64,000 nt of DNA from NCBI RefSeq assembly GCF_027579695.1, contig NC_083571.1:84147888-84211887 (forward strand), given 5' to 3'. The notes beneath the pieces were generated by a model. It was given only the letters and a program-made list of their open reading frames with translations. It was not told the origin of the DNA and did no database searches. A program made the translations under genes and the position numbers. Of this stretch, positions 1 through 11,175 are shown one piece after another (positions within the stretch are counted from its first letter, which is position 1; every line of letters begins with the position of its first letter). The DNA comes from Neoarius graeffei (lineage: Eukaryota > Chordata > Actinopteri > Siluriformes > Ariidae).

Positions 1-246
1 AGTATTTGCACTGCTCATTACACGCTTATTTGCACTGTGACTGGTTACTGCCAACTGCACTACCTCCCACACTGAGAGCTGTATATTTTATTACTTGCTC
101 TTACTGGTAATGTTTTATTTCTTTTGGTATTTTGTTTTTTGTATTTTAGTTTTTTATACGTACAATGCTATTTAGTTTTTGTATTGATCTTGTGCAATGC
201 GGAAATGTTACCGGATACCTTGAATTTCCCTCTGGGATTAATAAAG
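1..246 (+). repeat. 3' end of a non-LTR retrotransposon (LINE tail)
   Basis: The stretch is T-rich and non-coding and ends in a stereotyped fish LINE tail (gaatttccctctgggatta, then ataaagtatc) that runs straight into a TATC microsatellite. LINE copies of the L2/CR1 group commonly end in such a short tandem tail. No reverse transcriptase reading frame is present in this part, so only the 3' terminus lies in the window. The exact family is not resolved. Confidence 0.6.

Positions 247-313
<67 letters not shown>
247..313. repeat. (TATC)n microsatellite
   Basis: About 16 uninterrupted TATC units follow the LINE tail directly and probably grew from that element's terminal repeat. Confidence 0.95.
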
Positions 314-495
314 ACTGTATATTACAACAAAGTTAGCAAAAATACCTTATTAGTTCAGAAGAGTCTGAGTTGGCTATAGTGTTATGATTGGTTCATTGAA
401 GTACTTTCACATGCTTGCTGCATTTATAATAAAATTATGTAGCATGTTATTTTTAACACTTTGTTCCTTCCATCCACATTTTTGGATGAATAATA

Positions 496-1999
496 CAGTG
501 GTGCTTGAAAGTTTGTGAACCCTTTAGAATTTTCTATATTTCTGCATAAATATGACCTAAAACATCATCAGATTTTCACACAAGTCCTAAAAGTAGATAA
601 ACAGAACTCAGTTAAACAAATGAGACAAAAATATTATACTTGGTCATTTATTTATTGAGGAAAATGATCCAATATTACATATCTGTGCGTGGCAAAAGTA
701 TGTGAACATTTGCTTTCAGTATCTGGTGTGACCCCCTTGTGCAACAATAACTGCAACTAAACATTTCCGGTAACTGTTCATCAGTCCTGCACACCGGCTT
801 GGAGGAATTTTAGCCCATTCCTCCATACAGAACAGCTTCAACTCTGGGATGTTGGTGGGTTTCTTCACATGAACTGCTTGCTTCAGGTCCTTCCACAACA
901 TTTAGATTGGATTAAGGTCAGGATTTTGACTTGGCCATTCCAAAACATTAACTTTATTCTTCTTTAACCATTCTTTGGTAGAACGACTTGTGTGCTTAGG
1001 GTCACTGTCTTGCTGCATGACCCACCTTCTTTTGAGATTCAGTTCATGGACAGATGTCCTGACATTTTCCTTTGGAATTCGCTGGTATAATTCAGAATTC
1101 AGTGTTCCATCAATGATAGCAAGTTGTCCTGGCCCAGATGCAGCAAAACAGGCCCAAACCATGATACTACCACCACCACCATGTTTCCCAGATGGGATAA
1201 GGTTCTCATGCTGGAATGCAGGGTTTTCCTTTCTCCAAACACAATGCTTCTCATTTAAACCAAAAAGGTCTATTTTGGTCTCATCCATCCACAAAACATT
1301 TTTCCAATAGCCTTCTGGCTTGTCCACGTGATCTTTAGCAAACTGCAGATGAGCAGCAATGTTCTTTTTGGAGAGCAGTGGCTTTCTCCTTGCAACCCTG
1401 CCATGCACACCATTGTTGTTCAGTGTTCTCCTGATGGTGGACTCATGAACGTTAACATTAGTCAATGTGAGAGAGGCCTTCAGTTGCTTAGAAGTTACCC
1501 TGGGGTCCTTTGTGACCTTGTCGACTATTACACGCCTTGCTCTTGGAGTGATCTTTGTTGGTCAACCACTACTGGGGAGGGTAACAATGGTCTTGAATTT
1601 CCTCCATTTGTACACAATCTGTCTGACTATGGATTAGTGGAGTCCAAACTCTTTAGAGCTGGTTTTGTAATCTTTTCCAGCCTGATGAGCATCAACAATG
1701 CTTTTTCTGAGGTACTCAGAAATCTTCTTTGTTTGTGCCATGATACACTTCCACAAACATGTATTGTGAAGATCAGACTTTGATAGATCCCTGTTCTTTA
1801 AATAAAACAGGGTGCCCACTCACACCTGATTGTCATCCCGTTGATTGAAAACACCTGACTAATTTCACCTTCGAATTAACTGCTAAACTTGGAGGTTCAC
1901 ATACTTTTGTCACTCACAGATATGTATATCTATATTTCTGCATATTTATGCAGAAATATAGAACATTCTAAAGGGTTCACAAACTTTCAAGCACCACTG
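496..1999 (-). mobile_element. Tc1-like transposon, CAGTGGTGCTTGAAAG family, copy 1
   Basis: A 1.5-kb element is bounded by inverted termini starting CAGTGGTGCTTGAAAG and by TA dinucleotides at 494-495 and 2000-2001, the target duplication expected of Tc1/mariner. The transposase reads on the minus strand and is broken. A second copy of the same family lies at 12146-15255 in the opposite orientation. The family is cut-and-paste and moves through a DDE transposase; this copy cannot make one. Confidence 0.93.
716..1741 (-). pseudogene. Tc1 transposase pseudogene (DD34E type)
   Basis: The start is the ATG of MAQTKKISE at 1741 and the frame runs to the stop at 716 (about 341 codons). An N-terminal paired-like helix-turn-helix region ([11 protein letters not shown] onward) is followed by the catalytic domain. 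First Asp is in WMDETKIDLFG, second Asp in QQDSDPKHTS, and the third position falls in DLNPI-MLW, where the Glu codon is replaced by a stop. The whole length stays in one frame but contains three in-frame stops, near 1634, 1573 and 902. The reading frame is therefore dead but little rearranged. Confidence 0.9.
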
Positions 2000-2257
2000 T
2001 ATATCCAGTTAGTGTGTTATTACCTCGTCCGGGACGGAGTCCAGCAGGGGACGAGGTATTGCTTTCGGTGGGGTTTCTTTGATTTTTTTGTTAGCAACAT
2101 TACAAGAAAACGACTGGACCAATCTTCATGAAACTTTCAGGATAGATGAGCATTGGGTCTCAAATAGAACCTCCAACATTTTGAGGATCATCTAGTCAAG
2201 GTCACCAAAAAGATCAAAATTGTTTTTTTCATGATATCTTCTCCTTCATATTCATCA

Positions 2258-2622
2258 TCCATCCATTATCTGTAACCGCTTATCCTGTTCAGGGTCGCGG
2301 GCAAGCTGTAGCCTATCCCAGCTGACTATGGGCGAGAGACGGGGTACACCCTGGACAAGTCGCCAGGTCATCGCAGGGCTGATACATAGAGACAAACAAC
2401 CATTCACACTCACACCTACGCTCAGTTTAGAGCCACCAATTAGCCTAACCTGCATGTCTTTGGACTCTGGGGGAAACTGGAGCACCCAGAGGAAACCAAC
2501 GCAGACACAGGGAGAACATGCAAACTCCACACAGAAAGGCCCCTGTCGGCCACTGGGCTCAAACCCATAACCTTCTTGCTGTGAAGTGACCGTGCTAACC
2601 ACTACACCACCATGCCACCCAC
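2258..2622 (-). repeat. V-SINE-like tRNA-derived SINE, full length
   Basis: Read on the minus strand, the tRNA-like head (gtagtggttagcacgg region, box A and box B) is at the right and the tail (ggataagcggttacag then atggatggat) at the left. The central domain tttgcatgttctccctgtg through ccaaagacatgcaggtta is the conserved core of fish V-SINEs. ATTCATCA occurs on both sides (2250-2257 and 2623-2630) as the target duplication. It carries no gene and depends on a LINE for movement. Confidence 0.85.
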
Positions 2623-3283
2623 ATTCATCACATTTACTTCAAACCAATTCCAAAATGTCCATCTTTCAATTCTGCTTTCACTGATATGCTACAACCCCAA
2701 TTCCCAAAAAGTTGGAACAAAGTACAAATTGTAAATAAAAACGGACTGCAATGATGTGGAAGTTTCAAAATTCCATATTTTATTCAGAATAGAACATAGA
2801 TGACATATCAAATGTTTAAACTGAGAAAATGTATCATTTAAAGAGAAAAATTAGGTGATTTTAAATTTCATGACAACAACACATCTCAAAAAAGTTGGGA
2901 CAAGGCCATGTTTACCACTGTAAGACATCCCCTTTTCTCTTTACAACAGTCTGTAAATGTCTGGGGACTGAGGAGACAAGTTGCTCAAGTTTAGGGATAG
3001 GAATGTTAACCCATTCTTGTCTAATGTAGGATTCTAGTTGCTCAACTGTCTTAGGTCTTTTTTGTCGTATCTTCCGTTTTATGATGCGCCAAATGTTTTC
3101 TATGGGTGAAAGATCTGGACTGCAGGCTGGGCAGTTCAGTACCCGGACCCTTCTTCTACGCAGCCATGATGCTGTAATTGATGCAGTATGTGGTTTGGCA
3201 TTGTCATGTTGGAAAATGCAAGGTCTTCCCTGAAAGAGACGTTGTCTGGATGGGAGCACATGTTGCTCTAGAACCTGGATATA

Positions 3284-4888
3284 CAGTGGGGCAAAAAAGT
3301 ATTTAGTCAGCCACCAATTGTGCAAGTTCTCCCACTTAAAAAGATGAGAGAGGCCTGTAATTTTCATCATAGGTACACTTCAACTATGAGAGACAGAATG
3401 GGGGGAAAGAATCCAGGAAATCACATTGTAGGATTTTTAATGAATTAATTGGTAAATTCCTCTGTAAAATAAGTATTTGGTCACCTACAAACAAGCAAGA
3501 TTTCTGGCTCTCACAGACCTGTAACTTCTTCTTTAAAAGGCTCCTCTGTCCTCCACTCGTTACCTGTATTAATGGCACCTGTTTGAACTCGTTATCAGTA
3601 TAAAAGACACCTGTCCACAACCTCAAACAGTCACACTCCAAACTCCACTATGGCCAAGACCAAAGAGCTGGCAAAGGACACCAGAAACAAAATTGTAGAC
3701 CTGCACCAGGCTGGGAAGACTGAATCTGCAATAGGTAAGCAGCTTGGTGTGAAGAAATCAACTGTGGGAGCAATTATTAGAACATGGAAGACATACAAGA
3801 CCACTGATAATCTCCCTCGATCTGGGGCTCCACACAAGATCTCACCCTGTGGGGTCAAAATGATCCCAAGAATGGTGAGCAAAAATCCCAGAACCACACG
3901 GGGGGACCTAGTGAATGACCTGTAGAGAGCTGGGACCAAAGTAACAAAGGCTACCATCAGTAACACACTACGTCGCCAGGGACTCAAATCCTGCAGTGCC
4001 AGACGTGTCCCCCTGCTTAAGCCAGTACATGTCCAGGCCCGTCTGAAGTTTGCTAGAGAGCATTTGGATGATCCAGAAGAGGATGGGGAGAATGTCATAT
4101 GGTCAGATGAAACCAAAATAGAACCTTTTGGTAAAAACTCAACTTGTTGTGTTTGGAGGAGAAAGAATGCTGAGTTGCATCCAAAGAACACCATGCCTAC
4201 TGTGAAGCATGGGGGTGGAAACATCATGCTTTGGGGCTGTTTTTCTGCAAAGGGACCAGGACGACTGATCCGTGTAAAGGAAAGAATGAATGGGGCCATG
4301 TATCGTGAGATTTTGAGTGAAAACCTCCTTCCATCAGCAAGGGCATTGAAGATGAAACGTGGCTGGGTCTTTCAGCATGACAATGATCCCAAACACACCG
4401 CCCGGGCAACGAAGGAGTGGCTTCGTAAGAAGCATTTCAAGGTCCTGGAGTGGCCTAGCCAGTCTCCAGATCTCAACCCCATAGAAAATCTTTGGAGGGA
4501 GTTGAAAGTCTGTGTAGCCCAGCGACAGCCCCAAAACATCACTGCTCTAGAGGAGATCTGCATGGAGGAATGGGCCAAAATACCAGCAACAGTGTGTGAA
4601 AACCTTGTGAAGACTTACAGAAAACGTTTGACCTCTGTCATTGCCAACAAAGGGTATATAACAAAGTATTGAGATGAACTTTTGTTATTGACCAAATACT
4701 TATTTTCCACAATAATTTGCAAATAAATTCTTTAAAAATCAGATAATGTGATTTTCTGGATTTTTTTTTCTCATTTTGTCTCTCATAGTTGAAGTATACC
4801 TATGATGAAAATTACAGGCCTCTCTCATCTTTTTAAGTGGTAGAACTTGCACAATTGGTGACTGACTAAATACTTTTTTGCCCCACTG
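3284..4888 (+). mobile_element. Tc1-like transposon (CAGTGGGGCAAAAAAG family), nearly intact
   Basis: The 1605-bp element has inverted termini CAGTGGGGCAAAAAAGTATT and TA duplications at 3282-3283 and 4889-4890. Terminal repeats extend about 200 bp inward (the gatgagagaggcctgtaatt block recurs near both ends). It sits in the transposase gene of another Tc1, so it arrived later. A second copy of the family lies at 60188-61797. Confidence 0.95.
3650..4672 (+). pseudogene. Tc1 transposase, full length with one internal stop
   Basis: The frame from ATG 3650 ([20 protein letters not shown]) to TGA 4672 spans 341 codons without a frameshift. A paired-like DNA-binding region (residues about 1-110) includes the second helix-turn-helix with [11 protein letters not shown]. 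Catalytic residues are visible as [20 protein letters not shown] and DLNPIENLW (DD34E spacing). The only lesion is a TAG at 3923-3925, where the family normally has Gln (CAG), in the DNA-binding half. The low damage points to a young insertion. Confidence 0.93.
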
Positions 4889-6399
4889 TACCTTTCAGCA
4901 TTGATGGTGTCTTTCCAGATGTGTAAGCTGCCCATGCCACATGCACTAGTGCAACCCCATACCATCAGAGATGCAGGCTTCTGAACTGAGCGCTGATAAC
5001 AACTTGGGTCGTCCTTCTCCTCTTTAGTCCGAATGACACGGCGTCCCTGATTTCCATAAAGAACTTCAAATTTTGATTCGTCTGACCACAGAACAGTTTT
5101 CCACTTTGCCACAGTCCATTTTAAATGAGGCTTGGCCCAGAGAAGACGTCTGCGCTTCTGGATCATGTTTAGATACGGCTTCTTCTTTGAACTATAGAGT
5201 TTTAGCTGGCAACGGGGGATGGCACAGTGAATTGTGTTCACAGATAATATTCTCTGGAAATATTCCTGAGCCCATTTTGTGATTTCCAATACAGAAGCAT
5301 GCCTGTATGTGATGCAGTGCCGTCTAAGGGCCTGAAGATCACGGGCACCCAGTATGGTTTTCCGGCCTTGACCCTTACACACAGAGATTCTTCCAGAGTC
5401 TCTGAATCTTTTAATGATATTTTGCACTGTAGATGATGATATGTTCAAACTCTTTGCAATTTTACACTGTCGAACTCCTTTCTGATATTGCTCCACTATT
5501 TGTCAGCGCAGAATTAGGGGGATTGGTGATCCTCTTCCCATCTTTACTTCTGAGAGCCGTTGCCACTCCAAGATGCTCTTTTTATACCCAGTCATGTTAA
5601 TGACCTATTTCCAATTGACCTAATGAGTTGCAATTTGGTCCTCCAACTGTTCCTTTTTTGTACCTTTAACTTTTCCAGCCTCTTATTGCCCCTGTCCCAA
5701 CTTTTTTGAGATGTGTTGCTGTCATGAAATTTCAAAATGTCTCACTTTGGACATTTGATATGTTGTCTATGTTCTATTGTGAATACAATATCAGTTTTTG
5801 AGATTTGTAAATTATTGCATTCCGTTTTTTTTTTTACAATTTTATTTACGTTTTTATTGTACTTTGTCCCAACTTTTTTGGAATTGGGGTTGTACATGAT
5901 GAGGTATCTCTCATGGTTTTCTTTCAAACTTTTCTTTGTTTGTGTGTGTGTGTGTGTGTGTCTGTCTGTCTGTCAACAATCTAGCGTCTAGACGGTTGCA
6001 CCAGTTGACTTCAAATTCTCAGGGTAGGTGGGCAATGGTCTCTAGATTACCTGATTAAAATTTGGGGGTAATCGGGTCAAGGTGAAGGTTAAGGTCACCA
6101 GAAAGGTCAACCTTTTGGTCAAAATAACATTTTCCATTATAATTCAAAAACAGTTTCCAATAGACAGATATTTACTATTATCAACTTATAGGAAGTGCCA
6201 TATGGTCTTTTGTTTGGCACCATGACCTTTGACCTTGAATGCCTTTGAAATGTCAAACTCAAGGTCATGGATTTTCATAGGACTATAACCTGACAGCTGA
6301 TGATTGAGAAATATTACCATTATCAACATATAGGTATAAAATAAGTGCTGCTGGGTGAGGTTTGTTTTGCCTGGCAACACTTGTTTTATTAGCAGTTGT

Positions 6400-7780
6400 A
6401 TCTAAACAGCTAAAAATGTTTCAGTGATCACTCAAATGCTGTACTATTTTAGAATGACCTAGAAAGCATTTTTCAGAAAATCTACATTGTGTGTGCGCAC
6501 ACCAAAGACCACCAGCATCCTGTCTGTCAGCATGTGCAGTAAGAAAGAGTGACACTCTATATATACACATACTACATGAAGTCTCTGTGAGCATTCAGTG
6601 ACAAGTTGTTAATATGAATTGTATACACATTTCCACAAACTTAAATGAACACTCGTTAACCCCCCCCCCAAAAAAAAAACTTCGGTTCATTGTTTATGTA
6701 AACAGTGATGCAGCAGAATAAATATAGTTTCACAAACCCTACAAAGAACCACGAAGGAACAGAAGCTTCCACATGAAACACACTCTGTATGCATGCGTGT
6801 GTGTATGAGTTTGCAGTCTTGCATCCTGCATTCTCAGGGGTCTGCATGAGAACAGAGTAGGTGTTGGGGTGGAGATTAGTGGTGTGGTTTAAATCAGACA
6901 AGACAGCGGCATCACTTTAACCTGTGCCCTTTATGTTGCATATCCTCTAGATACACGCATCTCCACACACATACACAGTTTACTGGAACAGGCACCTCGG
7001 TTTCATCAGAGCTGATAAGGTCTAATTGATGGTTGAGTTTTCCTCATTTGTCTTTGTAATATTCAACACAGATTCATCGGAAATTGATCAGCACCAAAGG
7101 TTTTTTTTCTCTCCTTCACTGCAAGCCCCCCCCCGAATAAAAAGGTCATTACCGCTCATCGTTTCTCCTATCTTGCTGAGCCACTTCAAACCTGTATTCT
7201 AAGAAATTGCTTCCTACAAGCAAAACTTCTTGTGTCAGCATGTGAATGGTTAGAAACTGAAAGTTAACACCATGTTATACCAGTGTAATAACAAATAGTT
7301 TGGATCAAAACAAAATCTAATTAATAAATCAGCTAAATCACAATAATAATCGGTGACAAAAGATACTGATGATCCTTTTTGAGATGCTTAACACTGATCA
7401 CATCATATTTAGCAGCCCAAACAAAAAGGTGTTGTAATAGGCTCTCCAAAATATGTCACACAAATGGAAGATTTTTGTCACAGCTTTTGGTGCAAATCAC
7501 ATAAATGACAATCATGTCAGCAAGTTGGCCAATTAAATATTTCCATGTCTCACAGTTGTGGGAACACTGATTTTTTTTTTTAAAGATTAGTATTTTCATA
7601 ATATAAGCAGTGCTATAATCCGAACAAGCAACCCGATTTTGGTCCTCAGACTTTATTTTTGCCCAGGATTGGAAAACTGCCATTATTCTTATAGCATCTG
7701 TATTTTATTACCCATATTATCAATCTCCGCATGTTGACTCAGCTGTGTTGGTAAACGACATTACGTGCTTCCGGCACATA
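6400..7780. other. Intergenic, no gene seen
   Basis: No coding exon, repeat family or RNA gene could be recognised. The stretch is AT-rich with short homopolymers (C9A9 at 6661-6679). Some of it could be host noncoding sequence. Confidence 0.5.
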
Positions 7781-7787
7781 AACAAAG

Positions 7788-7908
7788 ATGGAGGGAGGCT
7801 CCGGTTATCGACGACCTTTGATCCTCTGCTCCAATCACGTAAAGTCACGTGCCGGAAGCAGAGGGTCATTCCTTGACAAGGACTGGAATAAGCCAGTTGA
7901 AAATTCGG
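7788..7908 (+). CDS. Candidate orphan first coding exon
   Basis: An ATG at 7788 opens 40 codons (MEGGSGYRRPLILCSNHVKS and on to WNKPVENSG) that end at a strong splice donor, G|GTAAGT at 7909. Just upstream is an ETS-type site (cttccggcac, 7769-7778), and ccggaag recurs in the exon, as in housekeeping promoters. I do not recognise the protein and see no matching downstream exon before 11 kb. It could be a host gene whose later exons lie elsewhere, the start of a transposon gene related to the element next to it, or chance. Confidence 0.3.
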
Positions 7909-8076
7909 GTAAGTCCGAGTCCTTATGTGTTGGAACAAAAGTTTAGTCTCTATATTCTCAATCTTATAGACCCCTTCGCAGTAAACGTCATTCATACGTA
8001 AGAGGAAATTGCGCGCGCAGCCTGGACCCAAAAAAGACTCAGCGATGGTAGAGACGAGAAGAAATATTTGGAAGAA

Positions 8077-8527
8077 ATGCCTAGTTGTTGTGTTGTCGGG
8101 TGTCAGAATCGTAGCAGTGATGGGGTTAAAATGTACAGAATTCCAGCAGGATCTCACCCATTCCAAAAAAATCGCCGAAGTCTATGGCTACAAGCCATCA
8201 AACATGTAGACTGGGATGAAAGCACCATCAAAAATGCGCGGGTTTGCAGCGCCCACTTCATCACAGGTAAGATCAGGCTATTTATTAAATCTTTCTTTTT
8301 TATTCTTTCTAGTCTTCGTTTATTGATGTAGCAAAATACTTTGGTAACGTTTGTCTGATTAGCTGGGTCATAGTTACACAATGTAATGAATATTGTTAGC
8401 ATGTTAACTTAGCTTTGCATGCAATTTTGTTTGTAGGAGAGGTCTCGCTTGACTCAAGCAGTCCAGATTTTGTGCCATCATTATTTGTGTATGCCGAAAA
8501 TCACAATTTTAAAGCAAGGATGGAAAG
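8077..8527 (+). CDS. THAP-domain protein, first two exons (partial, transposon-borne)
   Basis: Exon 1 (8077-8266) encodes MPSCCVVGCQNRSSDG to CSAHFIT and ends at ACAG|GTAAGA in phase 1. Exon 2 (8437-8527, acceptor tttgtag) continues GEVSLDSSSPDFVPSLF and ends at AAAG|GTAAAA. The C2CH zinc ligands (CxxxxC early, CxxH late), the central Trp and the downstream DFVPSLF box of the THAP fold are all present. THAP domains bind DNA in P-element, Kolobok and related transposases and in host THAP proteins. No catalytic exon follows, so only a DNA-binding fragment could be made. Confidence 0.75.
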
Positions 8528-8932
8528 GTAAAATTGCGTGCCCTCACTCTAAATGCCAACTTACGTTGACTGCTCTAACCTAGCTCCCGCCCCGTTCAGT
8601 TTCATTTCTGGTCTCTGCCTCTCGCTTTTTACGCAGCTGATTTCTCTTAGCTGCACTCTTTACACTATCGTTCCTTTCATGCCATTACCTCCTGCAAATT
8701 GCTGTTTAGTGTTGGTATTTGCTGTTGTAGCTAAAGCCACATTGCCATCACATCACTGGCATAATTTGATTAAAACAAAATGAATATGAATGTCCCATTG
8801 TTAATCAAGTTGTAGTCTCACTGTAACCAGAATGTTGATGGCAGGCTACTTTTGTAAATAGGTTTTTTTTTTTTGAGTTTGATATTTTTTGTAAATAGTA
8901 TAACTGCCTTCAGGTATCAGAGGAAAACTTAC

Positions 8933-9086
8933 TAACATCGTCCGTCCACTCTTTAATTAAATACGGATCCGGTAGGCGATGTCCACTAGTTAGAGTTAAC
9001 TTATTTATGTAGCATTCTCGATCTTGTAACGACAATTGTTTTGCATAATCTGACAGCTCATAATGCTGGTCTATGGGCAGCGCCAT
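8933..9086 (-). CDS. First exon of the second transposon gene (partial)
   Basis: On the minus strand an ATG at 9086 opens MALPIDQHYELSDYAKQL through DPYLIKEWTDDV, ending at a consensus donor (TTA|GTAAGT, 8932-8927). It resembles the N-terminus of large fish transposon-associated proteins that carry SWIM or YqaJ-type nuclease domains further on, from memory of that family. The remaining exons are absent because the element is internally deleted. It converges on the THAP exons from the opposite terminus. Confidence 0.5.
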
Positions 9087-9442
9087 TGTTTCTGAGTCCA
9101 GGCTGCGCGCGCATCCTGGCAACGGTCGGTTTGTTTACAAACATGCGAAGGGGTCTATTACTATCGTTGTTGCAATATTATTAAATTATTCTATTAAAAT
9201 GTGCATCTACAACAAGCTAAATACATGCATGAGAGCATTTTTCTTCACAAAATGCTTGCTCTAAAAATTAAAAGTGAAGGCTGTAGCAGCACTTCTCATG
9301 GTTCAAGGTTTACTATTATTAATAATTTAATTGTAATTGTAATAATTTTTAGCTGTACAATTCTAAGCACATAACCTACATATGTCATGTTTCCTTGTCT
9401 TGAATTCTTATGCAAATTTAGATTAAATTTAATCAGATTATA

Positions 9443-9840
9443 CTGCAGGGTGTTCCAAAAGTCTCCATACACAGGGGAAATTAACACTTTTTTTTAAAAG
9501 CAAAATGTAACTTTATTTACAAAACATTTTCTAGTCTACATGATTGCAATTTCTTTGTAAACACACACACACACACACGGCGCCATCTCTCCCACTCATG
9601 GTGAACTTGTGAAAACTCATCTAGTGTTATGCATGTATAACACTTTGCATGCGTTCCTTTAAATGATCTTTGTGCTGTAGCCATGAGAATGATTCCAATA
9701 CATCCTTCTTTTGACTAAAGCATTCTTAAAGGCTATCTGACAAAAGAAATATATACTATAAACTAAACATGAAAAAAAAACCCACATTTTGCTAAAAAGT
9801 GTTAATTTCCCCTACGTATGGAGACTTTTAGGACACCATG
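9443..9840. mobile_element. Mariner-like MITE
   Basis: The 398-bp element has matching ends: ggtgttccaaaagtctccat at the left and its near complement at the right, followed on both sides by ggggaaattaacac in inverted orientation. TA flanks it at 9441-9442 and 9841-9842. No transposase frame; it contains a short AC run at 9561-9578. Confidence 0.8.
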
Positions 9841-9842
9841 TA

Positions 9843-11165
9843 TATTACGTTATATAGTACGTTGTAAATTATAACAAGATCAGACAAGTAAAAGCATGAC
9901 ACAATCTGAAGGAAACTTTTCCGGCAGATGACGTATTTTGCAGGTAGAGCTTCAGAAGTTTCATTTCTCCCCTTACAGGTATGGGAAACCCTGTCCCTGA
10001 GTGTGTGTGTGTGTCATGAAAGCCACATATGTCCTATTAAAGCCTCACTACTGACAAAGGCTTCATTTCCCCGAAGTGGTGCACACTAAGCAGTTCCCAC
10101 TGCTGAAGAAAAGAGGAAGAATGGTTTTGGGGTCGGCGTAGGATGCCTTACAAATGAACAGACTAGTGAAGCAAGTGTGTGCTTTATAGAAGCATCACCC
10201 AGCTCTCTCTCTCTGAGTCAGCATATATCTGCTTACTGATAATTCAGTAAGATGCAAATGTGGTTGAACATCTTTTGTGGTGGGGTCATTATGTAATCTC
10301 TCCATATACTGAGCTTAACTGTCAGTGTGAAACTGCTGAAATGAAGTTAAAAAACACCCACTTAGGTAGCACCCGATCACGTTAGTGATGCCTTCCAGAA
10401 GAGACGTTATACCAGTCATACCATCAAACTCATTCTGAAGTTCAACAGACTCCAGGTTGGAGAAGAACAACAGTGTGACTGAAACTGGTAAAACCAGAAA
10501 AAGACAAAAAGAGTCTCTTTGTATTTTTCAAACGCTTGAAACGGGTTTGAAGCCAAACAAAACCCAAAAATAAAGGCCGTTTCCAGATCACAGCAAGTGC
10601 CCTGATGTACCCCCACATGTTTAAATTAAAAAGAAATCTTTATAACAACAATTTATCCATTCTAAAAGTAACGATATTGCTAAAAATAGGCTTACCTGGT
10701 TGCAGCCATTTGCATCGAAACCGGATATCCACTTGTGATGTAGCTTTCCCACTAGTAACACAGAGTCATCAAATAAAGGCTTCTGATTCTTTTAAAAAAA
10801 ATTCCCAGGATGCAGCTCTTCACTGCTCTCGCTCTCTCTATTCACTGCTTGGGCTTATTTTTTTACAGCTAAACACTTGACACTCTGCATCTTCAGGGTT
10901 GTTTACAACAATTTAAAAAAGTGATGTATCCACTAGATCTCAGAATCGGTAAATCATGTAGCATGTTAGTGATGTCACAGTCTCAGATTCTCTCACCTAA
11001 TTTGTATTCAGAGCGCAATATTTGAACCTCAGTAAGAGTAAGATGGCAGTGCCCAGGGACATTGTTTTTCCTTTTAAAATAAAATCTGTACATAGTGTAC
11101 AGGTACAAAGATGAACAAATGAATAATTGAACATGTCTTGTATAGATATTATCTGTCAGTAAAGA
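9843..11165. other. Intergenic, no gene recognised
   Basis: No coding exon with splice signals and no known repeat was identified. Its right-hand part probably holds 3' untranslated sequence of the minus-strand gene that ends at 11358. Confidence 0.5.
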
Positions 11166-11169
11166 GGAG

Positions 11170-11175
11170 TTTATT
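11170..11175 (-). terminator. Candidate polyadenylation signal of the Isy1-like gene
   Basis: AATAAA on the minus strand lies 183 nt downstream of the stop codon at 11358. Position and strand fit the 3' end of the last exon; other AATAAA-like sites cannot be excluded. Confidence 0.45.

Larger units (their letters stand above)
2912..5541 (-). pseudogene. Tc1 transposase split by an inserted Tc1
   Basis: The first ATG (5541) opens MGRGSPIPLILR and meets a TGA almost at once; the frame then continues through VEQYQKGVRQCKIAKSLN (helix-turn-helix) and catalytic Asp in WSDESKFEV. It reads to NAERY, is cut by the insert at 3284-4888, and resumes at IQVLEQHVLPSRQ. It goes on through QHDNAKPHTA and DLSPIENIW (remaining DDE residues) to the stop at 2912. 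Family length is about 340 residues. Breakage is one early stop plus the insertion. Confidence 0.88.
2692..5892 (-). mobile_element. Tc1-like transposon (CAACCCCAATTCC family) containing a second Tc1
   Basis: Inverted termini CAACCCCAATTCC / GGAATTGGGGTTG are flanked by TA at 2690-2691 and 5893-5894. Length is 3.2 kb, about twice the family norm, because a different Tc1 (3284-4888) is inserted in its transposase gene. The outer transposase reads on the minus strand on both sides of the insert. The outer element is therefore the older one. Confidence 0.92.
2016..6400. repeat. Old interspersed repeat, interrupted by a SINE and a Tc1 nest
   Basis: Flanks at 2016-2250, 2631-2691 and 5895-6400 look like parts of one dispersed fish repeat. 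A region with gggacgaggtattgc and ttgttagcaacattac is followed by repeated 'aaggtcacc' phrases (2197, 6060-6110) and a TGTCTGTC run at 5960-5975. The SINE at 2258-2622 and the Tc1 pair at 2692-5892 sit inside it. Family unknown; no coding potential seen. Confidence 0.4.
7967..9157. mobile_element. Internally deleted two-gene DNA transposon with THAP exons (ISL2EU-like)
   Basis: Ends are inverted: TAGACCCCTTCGCA at 7967 and its complement ending at 9157, with a second inverted block GCGCGCGCAGCCTGGAC about 45-60 bp inside each end. TTA lies on both sides (7964-7966, 9158-9160), though the symmetrical ends also allow a 2-bp TA or AT duplication. A THAP gene start reads inward from the left and an unrelated gene start reads inward from the right. 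Two convergent genes, one THAP-bearing, recall the ISL2EU group of the PIF/Harbinger alliance; the family assignment is from memory and tentative. The catalytic parts are missing. Confidence 0.6.

Noticed and set aside
2255-2602. Many repeated frames such as TGLTHRHRQPFTL or GGNRSTRRKPTRT
   Set aside because: These are translations of V-SINE copies; they recur wherever the SINE occurs and have no gene structure.
8009-8209. Frame overlapping the THAP exon (MRAQPGPKKDSAMVETRR)
   Set aside because: It overlaps the THAP exon in another frame and includes the transposon terminus; the THAP frame has the zinc ligands and splice sites.
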